Shown here: piece after piece, positions 44,691 through 58,048 of the stretch
How the letters are laid out: each line of letters begins with the position of its first letter
How positions within the stretch are numbered: the stretch's first letter is position 1
From: Bryoerythrophyllum caledonicum
Taxonomy: Eukaryota; Streptophyta; Bryopsida; Pottiales; Pottiaceae
Direction of reading: 5' to 3'
DNA: 64,000 nt
NCBI GenBank assembly: GCA_963971425.1
Contig: OZ020519.1
Coordinates: 18,249,397 to 18,313,396 of the forward strand
The notes under the pieces: generated by a model
Databases searched by the model: none
What the model was told of the DNA's origin: nothing
Seen by the model: only the letters and a program-made list of their open reading frames with translations
Translations under genes and position numbers: made by a program

Positions 44691-46345
44691 ATGATGATGC
44701 AAAAGCTTGGTCAGATTCGTGCTTTTGCAGCGATGGCGGCGGATTTGGTGGGTAGCACGCGCGTGGGGTTCATCGGAGCGGGGCAGATGGCGGAGGCAAT
44801 AGCGAGGGGGCTGGACAAGGCGGGCGTGGTGCCGGCGAGTCAGATGTGCGCCTCGGATGTCAATGTTGGCCGCATCAAGGTGTTCGAGTCGCTCGGCACC
44901 TCCGTCTGCACGTCCAACGCAAAGGTAGCGATGTGTCAATGCAACAATATCCCTACGTACATTGCTGAATTTCCTGTAGAATCGTCACTGGTCGTCAAGT
45001 TTAGGTTTCAAGTTTTACTCTTTAACTCTTGGAACTGAGGTTTTAAGTTTCTCCTCTTGGCGATCCCTTTTTTTTTATGATGCAGCTTGCAGAGAGCAGC
45101 AACGTGCTTATCCTTGCGGTGAAGCCACAAGTAGGTATTATACAGTACTTGACCAAACATTTATTTCATGGCAGGAACGCATCTGGTGAGGTTATACTCT
45201 TACCGTCGGTTTTCTGATTGAGAGTTTTTCTGCAGCTGAGAAGGTTGTCACAGACTTGAAGCCGAGCTTATCGAAGGATCACCTCCTGGTCTCGATAGCT
45301 GCTGGAATTCCCATCTCGAAATTGCAGGTGAGCTGCGAAATGGCAACCCACGGTTATCCTTTTTTGTTCATTATGGTTACGAATACTACATAAATGACGA
45401 TGGTCTCTTTTGCTTATGAGCGTTCCTTCCACCGATGGTTTCAGGATTGGGCTGGTGAAGCACGGGTCGTGAGGGTGATGCCCAACGTAGCCTGTACAGT
45501 CGGAGAAACAGCTGCAGGTGCATTTCGTTTGGCGATCTGATAGGCATTGCTCTTTGTTACTAGACTTGTCAATGGCACTTCTGCTGACGGCTGAAAGAAT
45601 GGCAGGAATGAGCCTGGGCAAGACCGCAACTCCAGCGGACTCAGACCTCGTGACGACATTGTTCGAATCAATAGGCAAGATCCACGTTGTCGACGAAAGA
45701 CTTCTGAATGCAGTAACCGGCCTCAGGTATGTTCATAAAACCTGTGTATAGTGTTGATCCTCAACGTTAATTCTTCATGCGCTTGTTCTTCTTTCTTGCA
45801 GTGGCAGCGGTCCTGCTTACGTCTTCATGGCCATAGAAGCTCTGGCAGACGGTGGTGTAGCTGCCGGTCTTCCCCGTGACGTTGCAATGTCTCTAGCTGC
45901 TCAAACGGCAAGTTGCTCCTTGTTTTTTCTCCTTCTACCATTCCTGATTGGCACTGGGTAACAAGATGAGATATCTTCATCTCAGTTCTTTTATTGAATC
46001 CTCTCCTGTACCTGTAATCCTGGGTTTTCATCTTCTTATTGTAGGTGTTGGGCTCTGCGAAGATGGTGCTGGAAACCAAGAAGCATCCTGGTGAACTGAA
46101 AGATACGGTCACGTCACCAGCAGGTAACCTTTCTAAAGTCACGCAGAGTACCCCTTTTTTTATTATACTTTTCTTCTCTTAATAGCTATCAGATCAACGG
46201 ATGAGCTACCATCTGAGTTTCTCCCATACCTTTCTTGACAGGAACAACGATCGCTGGGATTCGTGAGCTGGAGGAAAGAGGATTTCGGGCTGCTCTTATC
46301 AACGCTGTCCTAGCTGGAGCCAAGCGAGGGGAAGAGATGTCGTAG
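44691..46345 (+). CDS. P5CR: Pyrroline-5-carboxylate reductase (proline biosynthesis)
   Basis: P5CR reduces pyrroline-5-carboxylate to proline with NAD(P)H, the last step of proline synthesis, in the cytosol and plastids. Eight exons (44691-44924, 45086-45134, 45236-45327, 45445-45517, 45606-45726, 45802-45907, 46045-46123, 46242-46345) give 285 residues; Arabidopsis has 276. The Rossmann motif [13 protein letters not shown] is near residues 28-40. [24 protein letters not shown] and the signature SGSGPAYVF...[13 protein letters not shown] are present, as is TSPAGTTIAGI near the C-terminus. Family members have MPNTPA where this one has MPNVAC. The intron after exon 6 must use a GC donor (ACG|GCAAGT). 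ATG 44691 is the first in frame; a second at about 44732 is possible. The gene converges on the transporter gene, whose stop is 690 bp away. Confidence 0.95.
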
Positions 46346-47034
46346 TAGAGCTGAGTTTCCACCTTTTTATTACCAGGCATTGAGTATTATCTTTCACATT
46401 TTCCACTCCTGCAAAAAGTGTACGGGTAGTTCACCATTGATTTTCATTCGTGTTAGCAACAATTTTTCCATATTAAATCAACATATCCCACTTGAGTACA
46501 AACTGTCGATTGTAAAATCGAGGACATTAATGTTGTTTCACTTCCACTCACTACCAATTTTGATTGAAGTTCTAGCTACTGATTGGGCACAATGGCGCAA
46601 GAAGAAGCTAGACAACAAAGGATGGATGTCTTCGATGACAATTCCATATCAAGTGAGACTAGCAACTCTCCATATGGAGGGTGCCAGATAAAAGAGACCA
46701 GAAGTGAACCAAGTTCAAGACAATAATGATAAATTAAGCTAAAATTTGAAAGACTAAAAATCCATAGAAAGAAAACATTGGAAGTGAATGGATTGCGCTT
46801 TTAAAAGCACAATTTGTTAGAAATGGTGGGACTGTTTCGAGACGATGCAACCGAGAGGCACATGGTGGTACAACTAACTAAACTGACTAGAGATGCTGCT
46901 GCGTGCTTGGACGATTGGTCTCGTACTGCTACTCTTTGAACCGCATTGGCCGCAACTGCTAGGCGTGAAAGGGACTTACTTCCTACCTCAATTCTTCTGC
47001 TTGCTTTCGCTCTTGGTTTGTTGTTACAGGTAAC

Positions 47035-50000
47035 TCAAAGGCCGATCCATTTACACCACGCGAAGTATCTGCTCAGCCCCAAGGGCAGCCCGTACTCCTT
47101 CACCACGACGGGCTCGTTCCGCGCAGTCCTGCCCTTGCTCCACACGTACGTGCCCCTCTCTTGCCGGCTGCCGGGCACGGTGTTGTCCAGGAAGAACGCC
47201 ACTAGGAACGCTATAGCCATGTTCAGAGAGAATATCGTGTTCAGCGCAAAATTAGCCTGCAAAAACCCAAATCCTCTCGTCAAAAACCAAAGGCAACATG
47301 ACATTACAAGAGCGAATACCACAGGCAACGTTCGCATTCCAACCAATGAGCGCCTTAGAATGAAACCGGGTACTGCAGGGTATCAGATAGGTGAGTGGAC
47401 ATTGGACACCACCATGGATTCCTCAGAGTTTCCTTCCAGAAGAGGAAAAAGAAGAGAAAGAGGGTGAGGTTTAAATACAAAAAGAAATAGAGCATGAGAG
47501 ATTTCAGCACCAATGAAATGCAAGCTAAAGCTCCCCATAGTACCCCAAGTTCCTGAAGAGTTGACCGGCTCTCAAGCCAATTCATCCTCTCGATGTGGAC
47601 CCGGTTCTAACTTGAAGTCAGAAAGTAGGGGTGACATACGGGGTACGCTTTTGACTTTTAGGATGGTGAGATGGAGATTACCTTTGGGAACTTGGTGTGG
47701 AATGGGCCGTGGCTTGAGAAGGCGTACTGCTGGAAGTAGGCGGGGACGCCCGCCACCGGAGCGTCGCTGTACTGCATGAAGTAGGCGGGTACAGACAGGG
47801 AGAGGAAGAGGGAGAAGCCCACGATGAGCACGTTGCGGGAGCTTCCGGTCTCGCTGTAGCGGAGGTTGGAGAGGCCCAGGGCCGCCAGGAGCGTCCACAT
47901 GAAGACCAGCAGCCCGGCGGCCACCACTTGCGGGATGGACGCAATGAAGCCGGCGATTTTACCTGCAGGGGTGGAGGATGTGAAATTTGGTTAGAGGAGA
48001 AGATGTTACCTTGATTGGTACGAAGAGGTTTTGAATAAGATCCTACCGACAACAGAGACGCCAATTAACACACAGGCCCCAAACTCCACAGCCCTGCGGC
48101 TGCCCATTTTGGTGACGGCAATGGTGTGCACATTCTCTGTCAAGGTGGAGGCTCCCGCTCCAGTGCCCCACAGTCCAGCCAAGAAACTCGTGAGCCCTTC
48201 AATCGCAATGCCCCGGCTAACCACACCTGGAGTAGGGGCTCTGGAAGCCACAAGGAGGGATGTTGCATGGTACGAACCCACCTGCACCATCACATATGTC
48301 AGCAACTCTCCAACTTAGCTCTTCCTCGTTCTAGAACGTTAGAAATAAGGGACAAAGGAGATGGTGACTTTACCGAGTCCACTGTGGCAATGATGGATGC
48401 CACGATCATAACGGCTGCAGTGTGCCAATGAAAAGTGGGGACACCCCATTGGAGTGGATACGGGAACCAGAACCAAGATGCAGAACTGAGGGCGTTATTA
48501 GCATCGGTACGACAGTTCTTCATGGTAGTCATTTGCTTTTGGCACGACGGCGTCAGAACAGCGGTTGCGTTGTGACGCAGGGCGAAATCACAGCCGGAGT
48601 AGGTGTAGACCTTCGATTCTGTAAGCAAAAAGGCATAAGCCCAGACTAGTGCCAGTCCCAAAGGCACCTGCAGGGAAGAAGGTACACGCAACATGCAAGT
48701 TAGCCCAAGCGAAAAACGGAGATAGGATTTCAACCCTTTAAAGCGAATTCCTACAACATGGGACCGTTTGAATCCACATATGACATTTCTATTTTTCTCT
48801 ATAGAAGTTGATATTTTGAGTTTGGTTAAACAAGAACACCATACAGGAACAATATACAGACAGCACTCCATCAAATTCCGGGGATGAACAACCACTATCA
48901 ACAGAACTCCATGATACTCGCTCTGCAGGACATACCGCATATACTTGGAAGATTCGGTGCCCAAAAACCGAGATTTTCCTCAGATACTGCCATGCAAGAG
49001 AAGCGAACGTTAGTTTGAAACTTTGAAAAATGAATCATGAAAATAGTACTTTTGAAAACGCTTTCCCAGTCTCCATTGATGAACTGTGTCATTGATCACT
49101 CACCAGGGCAAAAAAGATGACCACTAGAAACTGGGGAATTCCAATCTCAATACAGGTACCCACGACAGGAAAACCATATGCGAAGAAAGCAAGCCCAACT
49201 GCAGTCACAGTCGGAGCGACCACGACAGGATTGATTCCTCTGCAAACCCAAATAAATGATCACTATTAGTGAAATGGAGATTTATAACCAAGAATATCAC
49301 ACTCTTTACATTAAAAGTGAGACCAAAGACTCCCAAACCACTCATCAGAGAACTGTCAGATGTGTACAACTTTTACTACTTCGCATTATACTCGATCAAT
49401 GCAAGAAAAGTGAGAATAAATTACCTCAACAGTATAGACATAAAACCGCTGAATCCAAGAATCGATTGGAACAGTGAGGATATGATGATCGCTCCTTGCA
49501 GCTCTCTCATCGTATGTTTAAACCTCTGCAGAGCACAGAACCACGCAAGCGATGACAAAACATAGACCAACTTGTTTTTTTATTTCTCATTTAACAAATC
49601 TACCAGTGAACAATTCCTCAACTTCAACACCAACTAAACAGCATCCAAAAACAGATCACAAAAAGCTGAGAAGGTAGCTTACATCCTCTTTAATGTTGAA
49701 GAACTCAGGCGAGAAGATGATAGCGAGAGAAGGAGCGAGATAGACAAATGAAGCGCCCTGTATGAGTGGCAACCTGGAGCCAAAAAGGCAGTGCAGCAAT
49801 GTAGATATCCCGGACACCATGAACATGCTTGAAATCACCTTCGCTGTATCTTTCTGTGTCACGCAAACCAGATGCATCAATCAAACATATGCCTCACCAA
49901 TGTGAAAGGTGCCGAGAGAGAGAAGGGAAATGTACTCACACTGGAGCCGCCCATGGCAGGCACAATGACGAGCGGAATCAGGATCAGCGAGCCGATTATG

Positions 50001-50979
50001 GACAGGTAGTGTTGAAGGCCATACAGAATCAATGGAACTGCACAGCACCACCACATCTCCAAAACATTACTCCAAAACCTAAGACTGCGGAAAAACCTCT
50101 CAAGAAACAGAAGCGAGCACACAAACTTCCTCTCGGCTTCCACAAGACCTCACCTCACAAAACGTCGACGAACAACATCACTTCAGCTGCTAAAACAATT
50201 TCATGAGCGCTCTCAGCTTCCAGGAATTGACTCCAAAAACTAATCAGGCTGCTAAAATTGTCTCTCTCAAGCAACAGTGATCACACATCTTCCTTTCAGC
50301 TTCCACAAGACCTTAGCTAACGAAATGTGGATAAAATGTTAAGACTGAAAGACCTGTCTCCTAAGATATCGCTGCAAGAACTAAGGCTGCTGAAAAAGTC
50401 CGTCAAGAAACAATGCATACCAAGCCCTGGATGCTCTCGAATCTCATACTTCATGTGCGAGTGCTTGGCAGCGAGGTAGTCGTCATCGCCCTGCGACTGC
50501 GACAAGGCGTCCATCTCGCCGGAGTCCTTGTACACGCTGCGGTGGTCCATGCGGAGCGCCTCGATTCGGAGCGGGCCGCTTGTCGTCGTCGCGACGCTCT
50601 GCGCTCCACTCACCTCCCTCGTCCTCCCCGGCACAAACGGCCCGGGCGCTGCAGCCTCCAAATCGCGCTGCAAGAGAATCGGCTGCTGCCCCGGCGGAGG
50701 CTTCACCGGCTGATACGCCTTCGGAAGAACCGCTGCAGGCGGCTTCGCAGTCAAGTTTCCCATGATCGTCACAGGCCCGGAGACACGATTCACCACCTCC
50801 CCGGAGTCCGGGTGCGTGCTCTTGTACCCCGTCCGCCGCGCCCAGGACCCGAGGCTCTTCGCATTGTGCCCGGGGTCGGCAGGCGGCGCCTCCACCGCGA
50901 CCTGCGGCTTCAGATCGCCCGCAGGCTTCTTCCCGCCGTCGGGCAACACCACACGATCGTCTGATTTGTCCTCCCCCAT
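47035..50979 (-). CDS. Nucleobase-ascorbate transporter (NAT11/12 type)
   Basis: NAT/NCS2 proteins are membrane carriers for nucleobases or ascorbate; the plant NAT11/12 group has a long cytosolic N-terminus and its substrate is not firmly known. Ten exons (50421-50979, 49940-50037, 49683-49853, 49425-49525, 49104-49239, 48936-48986, 48374-48667, 48047-48281, 47682-47962, 47035-47256) join to 715 residues; Arabidopsis NAT12 is about 709. The first ~185 residues are hydrophilic and proline-rich. The QH motif in YGLQHYL, the segment GSLILIPLVIVPAMGGS, the signature TENVHTIAVTKMGSRR, NLRYSETGSSRN and the tail YVWSKG...W.KWIG match the group. About twelve membrane helices can be traced. Start at 50979 (MGEDKSDD) is the first ATG in frame. 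(CT)n runs lie upstream at 51010-51028. Confidence 0.94.
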
Positions 50980-51449
50980 CGCTCCCTCGAAAACTAACAC
51001 TCGCTCTGCAACTCTCTCTCTCTCTCACGACATCCTCTCGCTCGCTCGCTCGCGACAGCCTCTAATCTCACTACATTGAACAATCAACCGCGCGGACTGG
51101 AAACTCTCTCGCTAAGCTAACTCTACATTGCTGTACCGTGCAGTGGCAGTAAAGGCGACGCAAGTGTCGCGTCCATGAGTGGCGCTCGCTGCAACGGGCG
51201 TCTGCGGCATTGTCAGAAGAAAGGCCCGTCCGTCCCCTGCCTCTGGAGCTTCGCGATGGCGCAATTGCGCACGGAAATGAGTGAAATCTCGCGCGGAGTG
51301 GACACACTTGGCAGAGTGGATGAGAGATATGAGTGCGGAGGCAAGTGGTCTGTGGAGCTTTCGAAAATGCAGCACCGGCCTGCGTAACGGATCGCCATAG
51401 CTCGCAGCTCGCGGTCGCCATGGCCGACGCCTCCAGTCGCGAGCTCTAG

Positions 51450-53480
51450 AATGTACACCGACTCTAGATTCTAGGAACGAGAAAACACTGCTGGAGGCAG
51501 TCTGGTGATCGGTATCCGTATCCGTATTCGTATTATTGGTATTGGAAGGGGAAGGGGAAGTAAATGTATGATCGAGTACACCTCGCGTAGATTTAAAAGA
51601 CGTAGATCTACCTGGGTTGAATCTTACTGATGGCTACATTTCAGGGGTGCGGGAGCTACGGCTGCTGTGGACTGGGAGGGTGGAGATGACTTGGAATGTA
51701 GCTCTTGGCTAGATCTGATGGATTCTACGTGCGATGTGGATTTAGGAATGGTGGATGTACCTGTGGTGGTGAGTTGGGGAGTGGCGTTTGGGTGGTGACG
51801 GTTTAGTGATTAGGGGTTTGTTGGCCTAGAACCTCCACTGTAAGATTTATGACGTATTTTTATACTCGGAAATTTGTAACTTAGTTGTGTGGAAATTCTG
51901 TAATTTTTTAAAGTATCTTTTATATTGTAATTTGCATGAAGATAAAATCTGAGAAGTTTTGAAATTAAGACTTTCACTCCAAAATGAGTTAAAAGTTTTC
52001 TCACATTTTTGGACTAGGTGCAAAAATAGACATCTCTATTTTTTATAAGAATTTTAACATTCTATTTTAATTTGATTAGATTTTGATTACTTTAAGAAGA
52101 AGCACAAACCTTCGCTTTGACCATTTGGATTTCCAATCTACACATGAATGAATCTACTAAAAAGAACAAAATGTGTTGGCAATTTTTGAGCCTTTCCTCA
52201 TTACCTAATTCTTTTGAAAATGCTTCATTTTTTCCTTTACCTCTAAGAATTGGTGTATGAGTAAGTAACACAGCACACATCATAGGGGTATAATATTTAG
52301 AACTTTTGAAATGCATAAAGTAGATACCAAGTCGAGTCAAAGTCATTTGATCCTTGTAACATAAGAAAACATTTATTTGTTTGTCTTCACTTCAACGCTA
52401 TAATCATCATTATGTTCTAACTTCCATCCTCTATACATAGAAATGATGAAATTTAAAGGTCTTTGTACAACAACCTTGCTTTTCAGAGCCTATCCATGAT
52501 ACTTATTTTATCATGCCTTTTGTAAATAGACATGGTTCACATTTCTATCAAACATTCAATGTACTAATGTAGCCACTAACATGGAGACCCTGACATGTAC
52601 ATATTCAATTCCACCAGTTGCCAGATAACGTAGACAATGTATCATTCATCAATATTCTCAGTCCCACCAAATGTTAGGTAGCATGATCAATCTACATTAT
52701 ACAATCGTTCCACACTGTAAAACAAAAAGACAGCTGTCTACAAATTCTGACAACTCCAGCCATCCATATATTATCAATTCCACCAAAAGTTAGGTGATAC
52801 AACTAATCCACTTTATGCAGCCACTAATCCACATTGTTTTTTAAAAAAAACAACTGTCCACAGGTTCTGACACCTCCAACCATTGATTGGATGTACCATC
52901 TACCAATTCCAGTAATTCGGGCCAACTGCCATTCCCAATAATTTGGGCCAACTGCCAGTTCCAATAATTTGGGCCAACTGCCAGTTCCAATAATTTGGGC
53001 CAACTGCCAGTTCCAATAATTTGGGCCAACTGCCAGTTCCAATAATTTGGGCCAACTGCCAATTCCAATAATTTGGGCTAGCTGCCGATTCCAATAATTT
53101 AATAGAAAGAATTCCGTCATCGTCACAAAGAAATTAAAAAAAAATCCAAGTAAAACTTATAATTCATCTCTCATCCAAAAAAAACCTCATCATTAATCCG
53201 TCCCTTCAAACACTCACAAACCAACCAATTTATGAGCCCTCCACATCACACCAACCTACCAATTTCCAAACCAAACCAAACCAAACCCCAAACCAACAAC
53301 TAAACCACACTCCAAACCAACCACCAAACCAACCACCAAACCAATTACCAAACCAACCCCGAACCAACCAGACTCCGAACCAACCAACCACCGAACCAAC
53401 AACCGAACCAACAACCGAACCAACCTCCTACAATCCTAGATCGCAGCGAGAGGAGGAACGTCCGTCCATCCGTCCGTCCA
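51450..53480. other. Spacer between the NAT and API5 genes
   Basis: No gene is supported. Short direct repeats occur at 51505-51560 (ATCCGTATCCGTATTCG; GGAAGGGGAAGGGG). An AT-rich stretch at 51850-52700 shows no conserved frame. Two segments near 52600-52690 and 52750-52830 share ATTCCACCA...TTAGGT words. The minisatellites are listed separately. Confidence 0.55.
52900..53100. repeat. 26-bp minisatellite
   Basis: Seven to eight copies of a 26-bp unit made of CCAGTTCCAATAATTTGGGC plus CAACTG, the central ones identical and the outer ones diverged. Apparent proteins across it are repeat translations. There are no variable spacers, so it is not a CRISPR array. Confidence 0.95.
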
Positions 53481-53530
53481 TTTATTTGCCCGTCCGTCCA
53501 TCATCCATCTATTTATCATCCATAACCATA
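53235..53530. repeat. ACCAA-rich and CCGTCCAT-type simple repeats upstream of API5
   Basis: From 53250 to 53430 CCAAACCAA and ACCAACCACC words dominate, with no G on the plus strand for long stretches. From 53459 to 53530 CCGTCCATCCGTCCGTCCAT-type words follow. They lie in the promoter region of the API5-like gene, whose start is at 53815. Confidence 0.85.
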
Positions 53531-53814
53531 CCATTATTCATCCATAGTCCATTGCCCGCACGAGGAGGCGTAGAATCTAGGGCGTTCGTAGAGTTTGGCG
53601 AGAGGCAGTTTTGGTGTGAGCGAGAGAGAGAGAGAGAGCGCGCGAAGGCGAAGCAATCCGACTCCGCGCTACCGGAGCAGCAAAGCTGTGCTGGGCGACG
53701 CTCACAACTCGCCCTCCGCGTCCGTCAAATCTTCGTTGGCTGCAGCTTTTCCGCCCCGAGAGCGATCGATTTTCTGTTTCCAGTTCGTGGTTTTTCTGGG
53801 TTGTGCAGCTTACC

Positions 53815-56800
53815 ATGGCCGACGCCGCGTCCGCGGCCATTGAGCAGCTCTACCAATTCGGAGAGCGTCTCAACGAGTCCAAAGACAAGTCGCAGGTGCG
53901 GAAATTTTGATGGGTTTCGACGAATTTCTTAGGGTTATCAAGGGTTTTTTTCTGATGTTGTTTTTGTTGCAGAATGAGGCGGATTACTTGGGGATTATTG
54001 CGGCTGCCAAGGGGGGCGCCAAGGAGAAGCAGTTGGCTGCGCAGCTCATTCCCCGGTTCTTCAAGCATTTCCCGGGGCTTTCCTCCGATGCTATCAATGC
54101 GCAGTTGGATTTGTGTGAGGAGGATGAACTCGGGGTGAGTTAGGGTTTGCGAGGGTTTTGCGAGGGTTTAGCATGTCGAGCGTGGCTAATGGTTTTTGTT
54201 GTTGTTTTTTTGGCAACAGATTCGGGTACAAGCCATCCGAGGACTACCACTCTTGTGCAAGGATACTCCTCAGCATTTGCCCAAAATCGCCGATGTCTTA
54301 GGGCAACTGCTTCTTGCAGGTTTGAGGCTTTTCATGACCGTGAGGCAATAAGTGTTTTTCATACAATAAAGATTAATTTACCTGACGTTAGCATACACGT
54401 AAGAATCAGCGTAATGGAATCAAGTTTATGTTATGTTATTATTTTATGGCATCATCCTCACTCTTTTGTGGCTTTGCACCAGAAGAGGTGTTGGAGCGAG
54501 ACGCGGCTTCCAAGGCATTGATGTCAGTGCTACGTCAAGATACCAAAGGTACCTCAACTGTTTCATTTTTCTTTGGTAGTAGAAACATGCATTTTGTAAC
54601 GATTGAGTTGATGTGGATTTTCATGTGGATTTTGCAGGTTCATTGACAGCTTTGTTCAAGCACATTGAGAATTCGGACGAGAATCTGAGAGACAAGGTTC
54701 TGACGTTCGTGAAGGAGAAAGTACGTGCTTCTTTGGGTTTTGTTACTTTATTACCTCTTTTTTTTTTTTTTTTTTTAAATTTTAATGAAAAGTGGGGAGG
54801 GGGTGTCTTTGTTTAAATCTGATTATGGAAGTGCTGAGTGGCAGCTCATCACTCCTGATGATGTTGTTGGTTGGAGACTGTTGTGTCTTTCAGTTTCAGG
54901 GTAAGACTTTTGTCTTCTCAAGTTGGACTTGCAGTGCTCATGATGGCCTCTTTTTAATTTTAATTTCCTATCTTCTTCTTTTCAGGTGTTTCCAATTAAA
55001 AAGGAGCTCTTGCACCCTCAAGATGAAATGGAGAGACACATAACAGACCTGATTAAGAAGGTACTCTTTCTGGATGACCTTTTCTTGATGATCTATTTGT
55101 TGCTTTTTTTTATTGTACTTTTTTTTTTTACTGAGATCAGTGGTGATGCAGTGTCTTCAAGATGTGACAGGAGCAGAATTCAAGATGTTTATGGATTTTC
55201 TCAAGAGCTTGAATTTGTTTGGTGTGAATGCCCCCGCTGAACGCGTCCAAGAGCTTCTGGAGATAGTGGAAGGTCAAGCTGATTTGGATGCAGTCTTCAA
55301 TGTGCGTTGATCTCTCCTTCAAACAATAACTCCAAGTCATGTTTTGTCAATAATAACAGGGTTCTTTCTGAAGTCACCCAAAGCTCAATAAGATGCCCCC
55401 CTTGTAATGCTACTTTTTCTAGGAATTTAGAGCTGTTGTACTGGAGAGAAGAGGTTAAAGCTCATGGTATCTTTGCCCTGCCTTCAGAAAGAATCCTTGG
55501 TTTTTGTGCAGATAACGGATACCGATCACATTGATCGTTTGATGTCGTGCCTGACAATGGCGCTTCCTTTCTACGCTGTAAGTTCCTTGTGCAAGTACAA
55601 TAATTTGTGATCGCTCTTTCCTTGCATTGTTTAGATTACTCTTGTGGTGTGGATTTTCAGCTGCTTTTGTCACTTGTTCTAATCATGTGGTGGACATTCG
55701 CAGCGTGGGGCATCGAATAGCAAGTTTTTGAACTACATCAACAAGCACTTGCTTCCGGTCTTTGACAATGTACGTTTCCTGATCAGCCAACTAGTATGTT
55801 CTAGGAGGATATTTGTACAGTGAGGCAAGGATATACCAAGAGTTTTGACCTCTTTTCCCCATTTTCAAGCTCTTCCTTTGATTTAATAGCTATCAAGAGT
55901 GAGGAAAAAGTAGTAAAAATTGAGCGTGATTTTACTGAAAAACTCTCCGATGTTGTTGTTTCTATTGCAGCTTCCGGAGAGTAAGAAGTTGGACTTGCTG
56001 AAGAATCTTGCTGAGAGCGCACCTTTCACTTCTACTCAAGATGCTCGCCAGCTTCTTCCATCCATTCTCCAACTTCTCAAGGTGATGATGACGCCATCCT
56101 TTGTTGATGCTCTCACATGCTCGCACACGGATTTCTGACCAGAAATCAATTGTATCGCGGTTTTGCAGAAGTACATGCCTCGAAAGACAACAACGGAAGA
56201 AATCCAATTTACGTATGTGGAATGTCTATTGTATGCGTTTCATGAGTTGGCTAACAAGGTAAACAAATTCAGATCTGCTTGCTGATTTTTCAACTTCGAC
56301 TCTCTCTTTTTAAGATGCAGTTTTTGCGAAGGAAACTCCTCAGCTTTGTGTTAATTCATGGACTCCTGAATCGTCAGACTCCAAATACAACAAATAGCTT
56401 GTGTGGCTACAAGATAGTGACTGGGCAACCATCCGATCGTTTGGGCGAGGACTTCACAGAGCTCTTCACGGATTTTAATGAGAGGTAAGGAGTTCTTCCC
56501 ATTGTTTTCTGGAGTTTGATGGCTTATGCTCCTTTGTTACCTTACGATAGTGCCTTACACTTATATTCTCTTCTTGTGTTTTTACATTCAGATTGACGGT
56601 GATTGAAGAGCTGGCGAAGACGGCAAACAAGAAGTTGACACAGGGAATGGGGGAAATGAACAAGGCACTCTCGGCAGCAAAAACCGATACCGAAAAAGCA
56701 GAATTGGTAATAATAAACTGGTAACCTTTGTCGATTCTGGCGAGATAATCATATACCTGAATCGGCTACACCTCTGACCTATCTTGCTTTTATCAAATGG

Positions 56801-57466
56801 CTATTTGTGCAGAAAGCAAAGAAGCTCGCTTCTAACACAAAATTGCGCTCGCACAACAACATTGTCACTCTAGCCCAAGTGAGTAGTCATAGAAAACAAC
56901 TAGTGTCGTTTTCTTCAATTATTGTGGCAGGTTAGGTCCGGTTTCTTGCTTGTTTCTACTCGTTTGCTCTGACATGAGGTAAATGCTGATGACGGCAGCC
57001 TTTGCACCATAAAGTGCCCAATTTCTTCGGGAAAGACAAAGCGTTGAACCTGTCGTGGAAGGAAGTCACGAAGCCGGCTCCGAGTTCCAAACCAGCAGCT
57101 GCTGCTTCAAAACAAGCGGCTTCAAAACAAGCTGCACCTCAAACACAGAACAACGGCGGCGGGTAAGATTAATACAAATCCTAGGGCAGCCTACCATCGT
57201 TAGGAGGATGATTCTCAGCGGTTTTTTTTTTTTTTTTTTTTTTGGGTTCCAGGAAGAAGAGGCATGTAAATAACCAGAACAACGGCGCATCAGCGGCAAA
57301 GAGGAACCGGGGCGAGGGCGGGGGAATGCAGGGCTCCAGTCAGCTGGTGAACCGGGCGCTTGCAGGGCTTGGTGGCGGGTCAAGAGGCGGCCACCGAGGT
57401 GGTGGCCGAGGTGGCGGAGGATGGCGTGGGGGGCGCAACAACAACGGTAGCCGCCACAGAGATTAA
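53815..57466 (+). CDS. API5: API5-like (apoptosis inhibitor 5) helical-repeat protein
   Basis: API5 is a nuclear HEAT/ARM-type helical protein; in animals it restrains apoptosis and binds nuclear partners, and in rice an API5 homologue affects tapetal cell death. Sixteen exons (53815-53895, 53973-54134, 54220-54319, 54483-54548, 54638-54720, 54986-55060, 55152-55301, 55512-55577, 55704-55769, 55971-56081, 56169-56258, 56378-56484, 56592-56706, 56813-56878, 56999-57162, 57253-57466) join in frame to 571 residues; the Arabidopsis homologue is about 550. Landmarks are IEQLYQFGERL, EKQLAAQLIPRFFKHFP, RVQAIRGLPLLCKDTPQ, SLCGYKIVTGQPSDRLGEDF and KKLTQGM. The C-terminus is basic (GKKRHVNNQ) and ends in RGG/GRGGGG repeats that could bind RNA. 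An 18-plus T run directly precedes the last acceptor, and a GAGA tract lies in the 5' UTR near 53622. Confidence 0.95.
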
Positions 57467-58048
57467 GATCATGTGTAATTCATCTCAGGTCATTCTAAAT
57501 CAGACTCTGTCATCCCTCTTCTTCCTGCTGCTTTTTATTTTCTTTCCTATTCAGGCGCTGAATTTTCTTTAGGGACTACTTGTCATGGTTGCGACCACGG
57601 AACATTTCAGCCACTTGCTCAGTACAGGTGGCATTTGAAGGGACTACTGTAATACACCATTTGTTGTTTTTCCAGCTTTACTTTGTTGAGGTGTTTGCAC
57701 TTCGTTCGACTATTCCTTTCCTTTTTTAAGTAGATCAGCAAAAGAGCTTGTTGGTCTCATCCTTCAATCATGTGTGGAAGAGCTTCGTGAACTAAAAGAG
57801 TACTACTTGTAGAGCTAACAGATGCAAAACAAACTTGTCGAATGAAATGATATGTGCAAAATGGTATTGTTTGCATTGATGAAGCACGTCACATCCTAGG
57901 CCTCACTAGTACACAAGGCTACAGTCTACTTGGTAAAAATGGAAATACTCTGGCTACTTGGTAACAAGTTGTGGTACAAAGGCTTGGTTTCTAGGAAATA
58001 AGGTGAATTCAAGCACCTGATATTTGTTGCACTCTAGATGAAGGCATA

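Noticed and set aside
52824..53126. Three overlapping ~65-100-codon frames and a CRISPR-like look
   Set aside because: They are translations of a 26-bp tandem repeat with no unique spacers, in a eukaryotic genome.
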